Virus record (IMG/VR): IMGVR_UViG_3300005253_000015
Coordinates: 47,457 to 111,456 of that record
Source: a virus
DNA: 64,000 nt
Strand: one strand, 5' to 3'
The translations under genes were made by a program, and so were the position numbers. The notes under the pieces are model-generated. The model was given only the letters and a program-made list of their open reading frames with translations. It had not been told where the DNA came from and made no database searches. This document shows positions 1 through 9,293 of the stretch, piece after piece; the stretch's first letter is position 1; the number at the start of each line of letters is the position of its first letter.

Positions 1-924
1 CCAATTATTAGCACCCGCAGCCGCAGTGACTACCACCCCAGTTAAATCGGCTGGAGCAAGTGTAGCATTTAGAGAATCAGCATTAATATCAAAAAGCTCA
101 GTTGAAGTACCATTATCATCAATATTAGCAGTACAACCGTAAAGATATATATGAAAAAAGGCGTTCCCAGTCGAACCAGCATTATCAATCTGTATTCCCA
201 TAACACAATCGTCTATTTCAAATATCTCAAAATGGTTGTCATCATCATCTGCATTGTCTAAATGAATACCAATTAAACAATCGTCAACCTCATTATCCTT
301 AAATAATCCATCAGTACAATCATCCAAATGTATTCCCGTAGTATTGGTAACAACTCCATGAAAAAAGCAATCCCTAATCTTAGGATACTTAACACCACCA
401 TCCAACATTAACAAATCCATAGCTCCAGTGGCAGTATCACCTTCAAAATGGACATTCTCAGCCTCAAATCCGTTAGCCCCAGTTCCATTGACTAAAATAC
501 CATCAATAGAAGTAGCTCCAACATCAATTTTAAGATTACTTAAAATTGCACTACCAGTAAATTTTAAAATACAAGTAGCCCCACTATTACTATTAGTTAT
601 GGTTGTTAAGTTTCTACCCATACCCACAATAGCAATATTTTCATCATAGGTCGGATTTCCAGTAGTGTCAATATCGAAAGAGCCCACACCAGTTACTATC
701 AAATGAAACTGTCCAGATGATTGATTTGAAGCAATCCAATCGAGAGCTGTAGTTAATGATGTGTATGCTTTAATCCAGCTACTTCCATCAGAATTATCTC
801 CAGCACTTGATACAAAAAGAGTATCCTCAAAACCAAGAGCTTTAGCTAATGATTTGAGGAGGTTAATAACTTTAATATCTACAGTTTCCCCTAGCATCAC
901 ATTCTTTAAGCCCATTAATGACAT
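1..924 (-). CDS. Beta-helix fibre protein, C-terminus off the window
   Basis: The frame is open for 308 codons from the ATG at 924 and runs off the left edge. The N-terminus (MSLMGLKNVMLGETVDIKVI) resembles that of the fibre at 14058-16952 (LMLNENVDIEII), suggesting a shared attachment module. The rest is rich in Asn, Asp, Gly and Thr with repeated short turns such as IHLDDCTDGLFKDNEVDDC, typical of right-handed parallel beta-helices (pectate-lyase fold) in phage tail fibres and spikes. Probably a receptor-binding or glycan-binding appendage. It is followed in transcription from the 942 and 1124 genes. Family assignment is by composition and periodicity only. Confidence 0.72.
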   Translation of the reverse strand, partial: MSLMGLKNVMLGETVDIKVINLLKSLAKALGFEDTLFVSSAGDNSDGSSWIKAYTSLTTALDWIASNQSSGQFHLIVTGVGSFDIDTTGNPTYDENIAIVGMGRNLTTITNSNSGATCILKFTGSAILSNLKIDVGATSIDGILVNGTGANGFEAENVHFEGDTATGAMDLLMLDGGVKYPKIRDCFFHGVVTNTTGIHLDDCTDGLFKDNEVDDCLIGIHLDNADDDDNHFEIFEIDDCVMGIQIDNAGSTGNAFFHIYLYGCTANIDDNGTSTELFDINADSLNATLAPADLTGVVVTAAAGANNW

Positions 925-941
925 TATTTAGTCTCCCTTTA

Positions 942-1127
942 TTATAATTCTTTTAGTAATTTTTCATATTTTTCTTTATATTCTAAATATTTCTGATGAT
1001 GTTTTTCTGTCACTTTACAAGCAGCTTCAATATGATGATATTGACAATCGTGAAAAGCCATACGTTCTTCTATTTTAAAGATTAAAGTCGAAAATAAAGT
1101 ATCAAAGACTTTCTTGATTTCACTCAT
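942..1127 (-). CDS. Small protein with C-terminal coiled coil
   Basis: 61 aa, unrecognised. The last third (KHHQKYLEYKEKYEKLLKEL) is a short amphipathic helix. The start codon overlaps the stop of the upstream 1124-1612 gene by 4 nt (ATGA), so the two are translationally coupled, and the beta-helix fibre gene starts 18 nt downstream. Likely an accessory or trimerisation factor for the fibre cassette; this is inferred from position only. Confidence 0.55.
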   Translation of the reverse strand: MSEIKKVFDTLFSTLIFKIEERMAFHDCQYHHIEAACKVTEKHHQKYLEYKEKYEKLLKEL

Positions 1128-1612
1128 TTTGTCTCCCTTCCCTCTCTTAATGTATATTTACATAGAGCTACTGTTAATGTAGTGGCTGTACCACCAGTTA
1201 ATTCAATTACAAAACCTTTCTTAAAGTATAAATTTCTAATACTAAAAACAAAAAACGCTCCACTTGGAAAAGCAGATAAATTATCTAACCAATCATCATA
1301 GGTTTGAAACCATGAGAATAGTTCATTAAATAATTCAGTATCATCAATAATAATTCTAATTCTATAATCAGACTGGTCATTATATATAAATATCTGGTCT
1401 ATTAAACCATTTCCACCAACGGACAGAAACTTATAGTAAGTATTAGCCCCTATACTATGTGATTTGTCTAATTCTGTTTTTGTGGTAAAATCGTGCCTTT
1501 CAGAAGTTGTTATAGCTCTACCATCAGTCAATAAGTCTAATATCGTCTTATTCTGTTTCTGAAACTCAGAATTGAGATACATTTGTAAATTTGCTTTCTT
1601 ATCTTGAGACAT
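1124..1612 (-). CDS. Small fibre-family protein (copy 1 of 3)
   Basis: 162 aa. The core (GGNGLIDQIFIYNDQSDYRI, then IIIDDTELF, then LYFKKGFVIEL and LCKYTLREG at the end) matches the same blocks in 13204-13722 (GGKGLINQILYKTDSNDYTV, FLDNYTLF, VKYTIRD) and more weakly 1954-2643 (NKDYSVRVLGDDE, VKYHK). The family looks all-beta with a coil-like N-terminus, as expected for a small virion or receptor-binding domain. The three copies all sit beside large fibres. No named family recognised. Confidence 0.68.
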   Translation of the reverse strand: MSQDKKANLQMYLNSEFQKQNKTILDLLTDGRAITTSERHDFTTKTELDKSHSIGANTYYKFLSVGGNGLIDQIFIYNDQSDYRIRIIIDDTELFNELFSWFQTYDDWLDNLSAFPSGAFFVFSIRNLYFKKGFVIELTGGTATTLTVALCKYTLREGRETK

Positions 1613-1730
1613 TATAATTTATTATTCATTTCTAATTATATAAATTTTTATTTGTTCCTTAAATTTTATAAAACTAAAGTACATAAATATACATATAGAT
1701 TTATATAATTAATATTATTGAGGTTATATA
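1613..1730. promoter_or_regulatory. Divergent promoter region
   Basis: 118-bp AT-rich gap between divergent genes. On the minus strand a TATA-like AATTTATATAATTAG lies about 25-38 nt before the ATG at 1612. On the plus strand GATTTATATAATTA lies about 25-30 nt before the ATG at 1731. Both spacings fit archaeal TATA boxes feeding leaderless or near-leaderless messages. Confidence 0.5.
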
Positions 1731-1931
1731 ATGCCAAGTGAAGAAAAACTAGCTCTTATTAATGATATAAAAAGGATGATGAGTGTTAATACTCAGAGAA
1801 GGTCAAGCTACGATTCACTTGGCACTCATAAGCTTTTAGACAAGTTATTTATGCGATTGGGTTTAGTTATTATAATTGGCTTACTTGGATATCTTGCTAT
1901 AAGAGATTCTAATCGAAATAAGAAATGTTAG
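1731..1931 (+). CDS. Small single-span membrane protein
   Basis: 66 aa with one hydrophobic segment at about residues 43-57 (LGLVIIIGLLGYLAI) followed by a basic tail ending NRNKKC. It is organised like the 74-aa protein at 12973-13197: soluble N-terminus, one C-terminal membrane span, then a Lys/Asn tail ending NKK. Both genes sit directly upstream of a member of the small fibre family. A holin-like or virion-membrane role is possible but not shown. Confidence 0.58.
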   Translation: MPSEEKLALINDIKRMMSVNTQRRSSYDSLGTHKLLDKLFMRLGLVIIIGLLGYLAIRDSNRNKKC

Positions 1932-1953
1932 ATGTGATAAGTGGGGATTATGA

Positions 1954-2643
1954 ATGAATTCGGTTGACTTTAGTAAATATTCGCTTGAAGAGTTAAAGAA
2001 TTTAAAAAATAACCTAGAAAAGAAACCTAAACCTAATTTTGCTCCAAAATTAAATATTATAGATAAATTTACTAATATTGATGAGTTATTAATAGAAACT
2101 ATTAGAGCTCTAAAAGATTTGACTCAAGACCAGAGGGAGACTAATCGCCAATTACAAATATCAAATAAACTTTTACTTGGTCTCTTAATTGAAGAAGCTG
2201 CTGATGGTACTATTAGTTTGAGGGGTGAGTCTGGTATTGATACTGCTGCTATATTAGAGGAAATAGGTGGGGGGGGAGCAGTAATTACTCGAAAAATTGA
2301 TTTAGCTAATACAACTGTAGAGGGGAATAAAATAATTTTTCAAGCTGAGTTTGAGGGTGGCTTAGCTGAAGTATTATTTACAAGTTCAACATCAACTACA
2401 GATAATAAGGATTATTCTGTTAGAGTTTTAGGTGATGATGAAATAGCATATCAAGGTACATTTGCTGAATTTGAAGCTCGTGGTGGTACAGAAACTGATA
2501 TGGCTTGTTTTGAAGATGAGATTAATAATTGGTATCTTTTGCAATTCCAAAATGTGAATTTTGCTAATAAAATTTTAATAGAGGTTTATGATTCTTCAGC
2601 TACATTTTTAAGAATTTATGTAAAATACCATAAATCTACTTGA
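1954..2643 (+). CDS. Small fibre-family protein (copy 2, longest)
   Basis: 229 aa. Residues 1-80 are charged and helical (VDFSKYSLEELKNLKNNLE; DQRETNRQLQISNKLL), a probable coiled-coil shaft. A Gly run (EEIGGGGAV) acts as a hinge. Residues 110-229 form a beta-rich head (NKDYSVRVLGDDE, FANKILIEVYDS, YVKYHKST) related to the C-terminal parts of 1124-1612 and 13204-13722. An ATG four bases upstream (1950) is out of frame; 1954 gives the full frame. Confidence 0.65.
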   Translation: MNSVDFSKYSLEELKNLKNNLEKKPKPNFAPKLNIIDKFTNIDELLIETIRALKDLTQDQRETNRQLQISNKLLLGLLIEEAADGTISLRGESGIDTAAILEEIGGGGAVITRKIDLANTTVEGNKIIFQAEFEGGLAEVLFTSSTSTTDNKDYSVRVLGDDEIAYQGTFAEFEARGGTETDMACFEDEINNWYLLQFQNVNFANKILIEVYDSSATFLRIYVKYHKST

Positions 2644-2697
2644 GATTTAAAATAATAAATAGATAATATTGTAATATATATAATAAACATTTAAAAA

Positions 2698-2946
2698 ATG
2701 GGAAATATCAAAAAGTTTAAAATCATTACCGATTTGGTAGGCTACACTGTTGGGGCTATATCATCATTGTGGATGGGAATATTGGTTCATCACTTCTTTA
2801 GATATGGTGGTGTAATATTCTATGAAGAGAGTAGGGCTATCACTATCATAGAAGGTATAGCAGCTGCTTTTGGTGTATCATATTTTGGCTATAAGATTGC
2901 GAAAATGATGACTAAAAAGGAAATAGATAAATATATTAGAGAATAG
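2698..2946 (+). CDS. Two-span membrane protein
   Basis: 82 aa. Hydrophobic stretches at about residues 14-34 (YTVGAISSLWMGILVHHFF) and 48-67 (IIEGIAAAFGVSYFGYKIA), ending in a charged Lys-rich tail. Size and topology resemble phage holins, but small viral membrane proteins of this shape have many roles. It lies 3 nt before the giant beta-helix gene. Confidence 0.58.
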   Translation: MGNIKKFKIITDLVGYTVGAISSLWMGILVHHFFRYGGVIFYEESRAITIIEGIAAAFGVSYFGYKIAKMMTKKEIDKYIRE

Positions 2947-2949
2947 GAA

Positions 2950-5900
2950 ATGGCTGGTAAAGGTTCAAAACAACTTGTTCGGGAACTCATTAATTTCTAT
3001 AAGGTAAATAGAGGTGGATATCCATACGAGATTATTTATAAATTAATCCAACTCTATCAAGTAATAGAAGATGTATACTCCGTCTCCACTGTGATAGAAC
3101 TCCAAGAAGCTATTGATAATATAGGAACTGATGCTGGTACTATTTTTATAGCTTCTGGAACTTATGATGTCACTACAACAATAGATATTGATAATTGTGG
3201 TTCACTTGTTATATATGGGCATGGAGACAATACAATTCTTAAAGCCGCTGATGGTATTACGATATTTAATATAACATGTGTTGCTTCTTGTCTAATAAAG
3301 ACATTAAAATTGGATATTACTAACTATACGGGAGATACTCAAGCCGTTTTAATTAATGAAACTAATAATAATATTGTTGGTTTTGAAGATGTATCTATTC
3401 TTGGAGCAGCGGCAAATGGTATAGGCATTGAAGTTCAATCCGATAACTGTTATATTGACCAATGTAATATACTACAAATGAAAACGGGCATTTATTTGAA
3501 TGGAGCTGAGAAAACAAAAATAACTGGAACTCTCTCTGGTCTTCATGTTAATTACGGGCTTCATTTAAATCAAGCAGATTTTAGTATTATTACTGGAAAT
3601 TCTTTTACTGCTAATACTTCTTATGGTATATATATTTATAATAGTGATTATTGTATTATTTCCAATACTGGATGTACGAGTAATCTTACTGGAATGTATT
3701 CGGATATTTCAAATTATAATACAATATCATCATGTTTATCTAATAGTAATTCGGAAAATGGTATATTTATAACTCAAGGCAATTATAATACAATATCAAG
3801 TAATACATTAAACAACAATGACTCTAATATAGCTGGTAATACTGCTGGATTATATATCACTAATAACTCTGATTTTAATACTATAACTGCTAACTCTATT
3901 AATAATAACAATAATTCTGGTGCTGGTACTGCTTACGGTATCTATATTGCTACAGCTGATTGTGATGAGAATGTAGTTGCCTCTAATAATGCTAACGGGA
4001 ATGATGTAGATTATCAAGACTCTGGAACATCCACAACTGTAATATATTATGTTCAAAATAGTGATGAGCTTCAAGACGCAATAGACTCTATTGGTTCTAG
4101 TGCTGGGACAATATACATTAATTCTAGCTTTACTGTATCAACTACTATTGATATTGATGGTGGTGGAAGCTATCTTATCGAAGGCGAAGGTAGTAATACA
4201 GTTTTAACTACTGGTATTGATATAAAATGTTTGAATGTAGACCTAGCTCGTCAATGTATATTACGGAACTTCAGAATTGACGCTAGTGCGTATACTGCTG
4301 CTGGTGTGGCACTGGAAATAATAGATGTTAATGAGAATAATAATGATTTAGTTATATTAGATAATGTATCTATTACTGGAGATGGTACTAATGGATACGG
4401 AATTGAATTAAATTCTAACAATTGTAGGATTGAAAATTGTGAGATAGATAATATAAGTATCGGTATTAATATTTTATCAACTAATAATATAATCTCTGGT
4501 AATAATGTTAATAACTGTAATACATATGGGATTCAAATAAGCTCAGCTAATACTAACAATGTAACAACAAACATCGTAGATAGCAACACAACTGGTATAT
4601 ATTTATCATCATCTGATTATGTTTTAGTAAGTGGGAATTCAGTAAACACTAATACTGAAAACGGTATAGAGCTCACTGGTAGTGATTATACTAATATTAG
4701 TGGGAATTCATGTATAGGGAATGATTCAAGTACAGCAAATCCTCAAGCTGGAATGTATATAAGCACAGACTCTAACAATAATAGTATTATTGGAAACACT
4801 ATTATCAATAATAATAATGCTGGTGCTGGAATTGGATACGGAGTATATATAGGAACAGCTACTTGTGATGAGAATATAGTTCGCTCTAATAATATTTCTG
4901 GAAATGATACACAGTGGGGTGATACTGGTACTAATACTCAAATAGAATATTTCTGTCTAACTGAGGGTCATATACAAGATGCTGTAGATTCTATAGCTGG
5001 TAAGGCTGGTACGATAATTATTGGAGAGGTTACCATTGCTATTACAACTGGCATAACTGTAGATAATGCTACCGCAAAGATACGCATTATTGGGAAAGGA
5101 CAACCATCTATATTACAACCAACTATTGGTATCACAGTATTTACATTTACAAATGCTTATGAGCTTCATTTAGAAGCCTTTTATATAGATATGGATAATT
5201 ATACAGCAGATACTACAAAAGCAATATTCAATAATGGTGCTAATTGTTTAAGACAAACTTACGAAGATATAACATTCGAGGGAACAGCTGATGGGATTGC
5301 GATATATAATTCTGGTGATTCTATTACTGTTAATAATTGTTATTTTAACAATGTATTTAATTGTATATACATTACGGGTTCTGTTGTAGCTTTTAAAATC
5401 ACTGGTAACGAATTCTGGACTATTAGAGATAGTTCTGTTTATATTGATTATGGTGAACAAGGTGTTATTGCCAATAATATAGCTGATGCTACTGGTGGTA
5501 AACCCGTTATAGATGTAATTCGAGGTAAATATATATCTATATCAAATAATCAAATCATTACGGGTGGAAGTACAGCTACTAATGGTTCATCAATACAAAT
5601 AACTGGTGCTGTTGCCAGTAGTGATATTCAGATAGTAGGTAATACCATCAGAAGTACAAATTCAAGTGGCACTACTAATAGTATGGTATACATGAGTGGT
5701 ACTGTTTCTCGAATAACAATATCTTCTAATGTAATCATTTCCTATACTAATAGTGATGATTCTTGGGGTATAATAATAGAGGATGCTACAGTTATAGATT
5801 GTACTATCACTGGGAATAGTATTTATGCTTTCGGGGGTATTAAAGTAGTAAATGCTGATAATATGGTTATCTCTGGGAACAAAATTACTGGTAATACTTC

Positions 5901-6411
5901 TTTAAAACAATCTGGTATATTATTAGAAGGGTCAATTGGAAATGCAATAACATCAAATATTATTGATGGAGTATCTGTTAACTTTGGTACGGATGTCAAT
6001 GGGATATCATTAACTTCCGTATCGACTGATAATATTATTGCGAACAATCGAATACTTGATATGGCTAATGCGGGAGCTGGAGATGGTTATGGAATAATTA
6101 TAGCTGCGGGATGTAATAATAATGTTATATCTGGAAATGTAATTACGAGTTGTGATACTAACTTGTCTGATGCGGGGACTGGAACTATATTATTTGGCGA
6201 TGATACTGCCTACGGAGCTGGTTGGAACGGGGACTTAGGCACTCCGACCAAGAATGTTATATATGACCAATTTGTAGCTACTTTAGCTGCTGCTGTTGCT
6301 TTAATATCTGATACTGCTTATGCGGCAAGTTGGGATGGAGTCACTACAATTGCTCCGAGTAAGAATGCTGTATATGATAAAATACAAGCTCTTATTGCTG
6401 TATGGGGTTAA
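2950..6411 (+). CDS. Giant three-module beta-helix fibre
   Basis: 1153 aa. After a helical N-terminus (about 1-40), three homologous modules begin near residues 41, 365 and 665. Each starts with an ELQEAIDNIG..AGTIFI motif and continues into Asn/Ser-rich NosD-like beta-helix rungs (NTISSCLSNSNSENGI and similar). Modules 1 and 2 end with the same ATCDEN/ADCDEN rung. The C-terminus carries two copies of an APSKNAVYD-type repeat (TPTKNVIYDQ, then IAPSKNAVYDKI), also found in 14058-16952. Most likely a tail fibre or spike binding host surface glycans; an enzymatic (lyase) activity cannot be judged. Its last 18 codons lie in the 105-bp inverted repeat. Confidence 0.82.
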   Translation: MAGKGSKQLVRELINFYKVNRGGYPYEIIYKLIQLYQVIEDVYSVSTVIELQEAIDNIGTDAGTIFIASGTYDVTTTIDIDNCGSLVIYGHGDNTILKAADGITIFNITCVASCLIKTLKLDITNYTGDTQAVLINETNNNIVGFEDVSILGAAANGIGIEVQSDNCYIDQCNILQMKTGIYLNGAEKTKITGTLSGLHVNYGLHLNQADFSIITGNSFTANTSYGIYIYNSDYCIISNTGCTSNLTGMYSDISNYNTISSCLSNSNSENGIFITQGNYNTISSNTLNNNDSNIAGNTAGLYITNNSDFNTITANSINNNNNSGAGTAYGIYIATADCDENVVASNNANGNDVDYQDSGTSTTVIYYVQNSDELQDAIDSIGSSAGTIYINSSFTVSTTIDIDGGGSYLIEGEGSNTVLTTGIDIKCLNVDLARQCILRNFRIDASAYTAAGVALEIIDVNENNNDLVILDNVSITGDGTNGYGIELNSNNCRIENCEIDNISIGINILSTNNIISGNNVNNCNTYGIQISSANTNNVTTNIVDSNTTGIYLSSSDYVLVSGNSVNTNTENGIELTGSDYTNISGNSCIGNDSSTANPQAGMYISTDSNNNSIIGNTIINNNNAGAGIGYGVYIGTATCDENIVRSNNISGNDTQWGDTGTNTQIEYFCLTEGHIQDAVDSIAGKAGTIIIGEVTIAITTGITVDNATAKIRIIGKGQPSILQPTIGITVFTFTNAYELHLEAFYIDMDNYTADTTKAIFNNGANCLRQTYEDITFEGTADGIAIYNSGDSITVNNCYFNNVFNCIYITGSVVAFKITGNEFWTIRDSSVYIDYGEQGVIANNIADATGGKPVIDVIRGKYISISNNQIITGGSTATNGSSIQITGAVASSDIQIVGNTIRSTNSSGTTNSMVYMSGTVSRITISSNVIISYTNSDDSWGIIIEDATVIDCTITGNSIYAFGGIKVVNADNMVISGNKITGNTSLKQSGILLEGSIGNAITSNIIDGVSVNFGTDVNGISLTSVSTDNIIANNRILDMANAGAGDGYGIIIAAGCNNNVISGNVITSCDTNLSDAGTGTILFGDDTAYGAGWNGDLGTPTKNVIYDQFVATLAAAVALISDTAYAASWDGVTTIAPSKNAVYDKIQALIAVWG

Positions 6412-6462
6412 GAGTTATATTTATTAATTTAATATCTATTTTATAATATATAAAACTAGGTT
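6358..6462 (+). repeat. Inverted repeat, left copy (105 bp)
   Basis: Matches the reverse complement of 14007-14111 at 103 of 105 bases by eye. It covers the last codons of the fibre gene (AVYDKIQALIAVWG, stop) and the following 51-bp intergenic region with a TATA-like TATAATATATAAAAC, ending just before the next start codon. Identity in the noncoding part cannot be explained by protein conservation, so it reflects recent duplication, gene conversion or inversion. Confidence 0.85.
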
Positions 6463-6468
6463 GAAAAT

Positions 6469-7389
6469 ATGAAGAAAATAGAGTTTAAAAGACAGTTTTT
6501 TATAAAAGATTTATTCATACCTGAAAGAGTTATTAATTGTTTTAATTGTATTGAATTTGAATCTTATCAAATATTTAGTTATTGTATTGAGAATGATTTG
6601 TTTATAATCCCAGAGAATGGGTTTATATTTATACCAATAAAGAGTATATCTGATTATAAAAGTATGGTTAAGATATTTAACGAAACTAATATATGTAATA
6701 ATAGCTATTTATATTTAATAATAGAAGAACAATCCCTTCTTGATGCGGTACTTTCCACTATTGTAGATAAAAGGTTTAGTATTTTAATCACTAAAGATTT
6801 AAAAATAGATTTTGTTAAGTACTGGAATAATACAATTGGAAAAGAATGGATTTCTAAAAACAGAATCATTAAAAAGATAAAAATAGACTATCCTAATTAT
6901 GATAGACAAATTAATGAAATGATTAGTATATTCAATGAGGAATTTATAAGATTTTTCTTATTAGATTTTGATTATGTATCATTTGAAAAGATAAAAATAG
7001 AAGAGATACACAAACTAAAATTCTGGATACGTAATTTTATTGGCTGGACAAAATTAAAAGATGTTGATTCAATAGAAATCATATCAACTCCATTTGTTAG
7101 AAAGATTTTTGTTTCTGATGAGTTGGTCTTATATATGGATAATAAGAAAAAAGACATATGGTCATTTGATTTAATGTTATATTTAAAAGACGATGGAGAA
7201 AGTATGCCAATGAGAGAGCTCAATCTTCTTAGGAAATATATTGACTTTGTACCAAATGCTATGTACACAGAATCTAAAATAACAAATTGGTTTTTAATGG
7301 ATTATGCTCAATGTAAAGAAATTCAGGGAAGTTTAAATGAAATACCATTAATGATGGGATTAATAAATAGGTGGTTATATGATTTTTAA
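6469..7389 (+). CDS. Unknown protein, partner of the radical SAM enzyme
   Basis: 306 aa, no recognised domain. Mixed alpha/beta with many aromatic residues (NFIGWTKLKD, WFLMDYAQCKE); no signal peptide and no clear membrane span. Its 3' end overlaps the radical SAM gene by 11 nt, so they are almost certainly co-translated. By analogy with peptide-modification operons it could recognise or present the substrate, but that is inference. It is transcribed from the TATA box inside the inverted repeat. Confidence 0.6.
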   Translation: MKKIEFKRQFFIKDLFIPERVINCFNCIEFESYQIFSYCIENDLFIIPENGFIFIPIKSISDYKSMVKIFNETNICNNSYLYLIIEEQSLLDAVLSTIVDKRFSILITKDLKIDFVKYWNNTIGKEWISKNRIIKKIKIDYPNYDRQINEMISIFNEEFIRFFLLDFDYVSFEKIKIEEIHKLKFWIRNFIGWTKLKDVDSIEIISTPFVRKIFVSDELVLYMDNKKKDIWSFDLMLYLKDDGESMPMRELNLLRKYIDFVPNAMYTESKITNWFLMDYAQCKEIQGSLNEIPLMMGLINRWLYDF

Positions 7390-8554
7390 TGTTGTGTGTC
7401 CAGATATTTTGATTTCAACAAATTGTAATATGAGATGTAAGTATTGTTTTGAGAAGGATAAAATTAACGAGGTTATGGATGAAGAAAGAATATTAGAATA
7501 TTATTCACATAATCCCTGTACAGGAACATTTCCTATTGGTGGTGAACCTTTTCTAAATTTAGATTTACTCTTCAAAATAATGGATACAGTAGAAAATAAT
7601 AAAATTATACAAGAGAAAAGAAAAAAAACGTTATTACAGAATTTAAAATGTGTTATTACTAATGGAACTTTAATTAAACAAAACATACAGAAGATTAAGG
7701 ATTATGGATTAATATTACAGATAAGTTTCGATGGTTCTAAAAAAGTTCATGATACTTATAGGGTTTTTCCTAATGGAAAGGGAACGTATGATAAAATCAT
7801 TGAAGGATTAGAACTTTGCGTAAAAGAAGGAATTGAATGGTCTATTCATGGTGTTGTAGCTAAAGATACTATTAAATATTTCTATGATACGTTTGTATGG
7901 TTTTTTGAGATATATAAAAAATACAAAGAATTAGATATAGCAATAGATTTTATGAAGAATAACGTATTTCAAGTAATATTCGAACAAGATTATTCTGATA
8001 AAGATGTTGATGAACTAGTCAGACAGTTTCATAAAATTGCTGAATGGATTTATTCAAGAGATTATATGACTATTAAACAAAAAGACCAATTATTTCATAA
8101 CTTCTTAGAAAGACGTGGTGGTGTTTGTTCAGCTGGAACAACATTAATAGCTTTTGATAATAATTTAGATATGTTTCCATGTCATAGACTTGCTGTTGTA
8201 CCAGAGAAAGAAAATTATTACCTAGGAAATGCTATGGATATTAAGACTATTAAAAATTTCAAACAATATAACTCTTACTATAATATTGGGAGAGGTTATA
8301 AATACATGTATTCAGCTATACAACATAACCACGATTACAAAGACAAGGAGAGTTTGAGATGGTTTATGTGGTGTCCTGCTACAAATTTACAAACATCTGA
8401 AAATGTTTATTATCAGAATGCTAAATATAATGTGATGTTTGTTGAAGTAAATAGAATGGTTAGAGCACTTAAGAAAATATATTATCAAAATAGTGATTTA
8501 ATAAAAGAAAAGGATAATGCCAATAAGCTCAGGAAGCCCGATACTAGCAAGTGA
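7379..8554 (+). CDS. Radical SAM maturase (SPASM/twitch-like)
   Basis: 391 aa. The 4Fe-4S motif CNMRCKYC gives C16, C20 and C23, followed by the SAM-binding GGEPFLNLD at about 54-62. The C-terminal part has CSAGTTLIAFDNNLDMFPC near 249-266 and WCPATN near 338, resembling the auxiliary-cluster (SPASM or shorter twitch) region of enzymes that modify ribosomal peptides and proteins, such as sactisynthases and anaerobic sulfatase-maturing enzymes. Only three C-terminal Cys are obvious, fewer than a full SPASM domain. It overlaps the Cys-rich gene by 38 nt, making that protein the likely substrate. Requires a reducing, probably anaerobic, cell. Confidence 0.85.
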   Translation: MIFNVVCPDILISTNCNMRCKYCFEKDKINEVMDEERILEYYSHNPCTGTFPIGGEPFLNLDLLFKIMDTVENNKIIQEKRKKTLLQNLKCVITNGTLIKQNIQKIKDYGLILQISFDGSKKVHDTYRVFPNGKGTYDKIIEGLELCVKEGIEWSIHGVVAKDTIKYFYDTFVWFFEIYKKYKELDIAIDFMKNNVFQVIFEQDYSDKDVDELVRQFHKIAEWIYSRDYMTIKQKDQLFHNFLERRGGVCSAGTTLIAFDNNLDMFPCHRLAVVPEKENYYLGNAMDIKTIKNFKQYNSYYNIGRGYKYMYSAIQHNHDYKDKESLRWFMWCPATNLQTSENVYYQNAKYNVMFVEVNRMVRALKKIYYQNSDLIKEKDNANKLRKPDTSK

Positions 8555-9293
8555 TGTAAATGCTATTATCGCTAAGATAAATTCAGAGGAAAATAATAGA
8601 ACTGGGTTAGGTCTGTCTGATTTACCAGATATGATTGTTAGTAATCCTTGTTTGGCTTCAGACCACGATTCTTGGAGAACTCGTAATGATGCTATTAATG
8701 CTTTTCATTGTTATTGTGAAGCAGATGGAGGGCGTGATGCTGGTGATACTACTAAGACAGGTACAACATTAGGTCTAACTGCTCCTAATGTTACTTCTGG
8801 TAATTCAATGTTAGCTTCTCAACTTACAACTTTAGAAACAGATATAGATAATTTAGTAGCTCAATGTGATTGTGATACTTATGTTTGTAGTTGTGTAGGT
8901 AATTGTACTACTGTTTGTACTTGTAATACAAATGTATGTACTTGTGTAGGTAATTGTACTAGTGTCTGTTCTTGTAATACTAATGTTTGTACTTGTGTTT
9001 CCCAATGTGGTTGTAATACTAATGTATGTACTTGTGTAAGTCAAGGGTGTGCCTGTAATACTATTAGAACACCTGAATGTCTTGATTGGACATTCATATG
9101 TGGTTGCCAAAGTCAGGGGTGTAGTTGTAATCAATTATGTACTTGCGTAAATCAAGGCTGTGGTTGTAATCAATTGTGTACATGTGTAAGCAATGTGATT
9201 GCACAGTGTACTTGTAATCAATTGTGTACATGTGTAAGTAATGTGATTGCACAGTGTACTTGTAATAAAGTCTGTGGGTGTGAATATAACTAA
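8517..9293 (+). CDS. Cysteine-repeat protein, likely radical SAM substrate
   Basis: 258 aa with 42 Cys, 39 of them in the last 145 residues as CxC pairs in repeats such as CTCNTNVCTCV and CNQLCTCVSNVIAQ. The N-terminal about 110 residues lack the repeats and begin with ILASDVNAIIAKIN, a start seen in many phage structural or appendage proteins (general knowledge). The ATG lies inside the end of the radical SAM gene, and the next gene encodes a CxxCxxCC protein. The likely product is a rigid, cross-linked (thioether or disulfide) or metal-binding virion appendage. A metallothionein-like store is the alternative. Confidence 0.75.
   Translation: MPISSGSPILASDVNAIIAKINSEENNRTGLGLSDLPDMIVSNPCLASDHDSWRTRNDAINAFHCYCEADGGRDAGDTTKTGTTLGLTAPNVTSGNSMLASQLTTLETDIDNLVAQCDCDTYVCSCVGNCTTVCTCNTNVCTCVGNCTSVCSCNTNVCTCVSQCGCNTNVCTCVSQGCACNTIRTPECLDWTFICGCQSQGCSCNQLCTCVNQGCGCNQLCTCVSNVIAQCTCNQLCTCVSNVIAQCTCNKVCGCEYN
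9168..9263 (+). repeat. Tandem 48-bp repeat in the Cys-rich gene
   Basis: Two adjacent 48-bp copies (9168-9215 and 9216-9263) differ at one base (AGC versus AGT) and encode the 16-residue unit NQLCTCVSNVIAQCTC. Such near-identity inside a diverged repeat array shows recent expansion of the repeat number. Confidence 0.85.

Noticed and set aside
428-649. Plus-strand frame opposite the first fibre gene
   Set aside because: It is antisense to a 308-codon coding frame; its composition (Pro/Ser/Ile/Leu) mirrors the beta-helix codons.
3850-6047. Several 70-75-aa minus-strand frames within 2950-6411
   Set aside because: Ile/Ser/Thr-rich shadows of the Asn/Asp/Gly-rich repeat gene; no start signals.
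8853-9134. 93-aa Thr/Ser/Ile-rich minus frame
   Set aside because: Antisense of the Cys-repeat gene; the apparent repeats are the complement of TGT codons.
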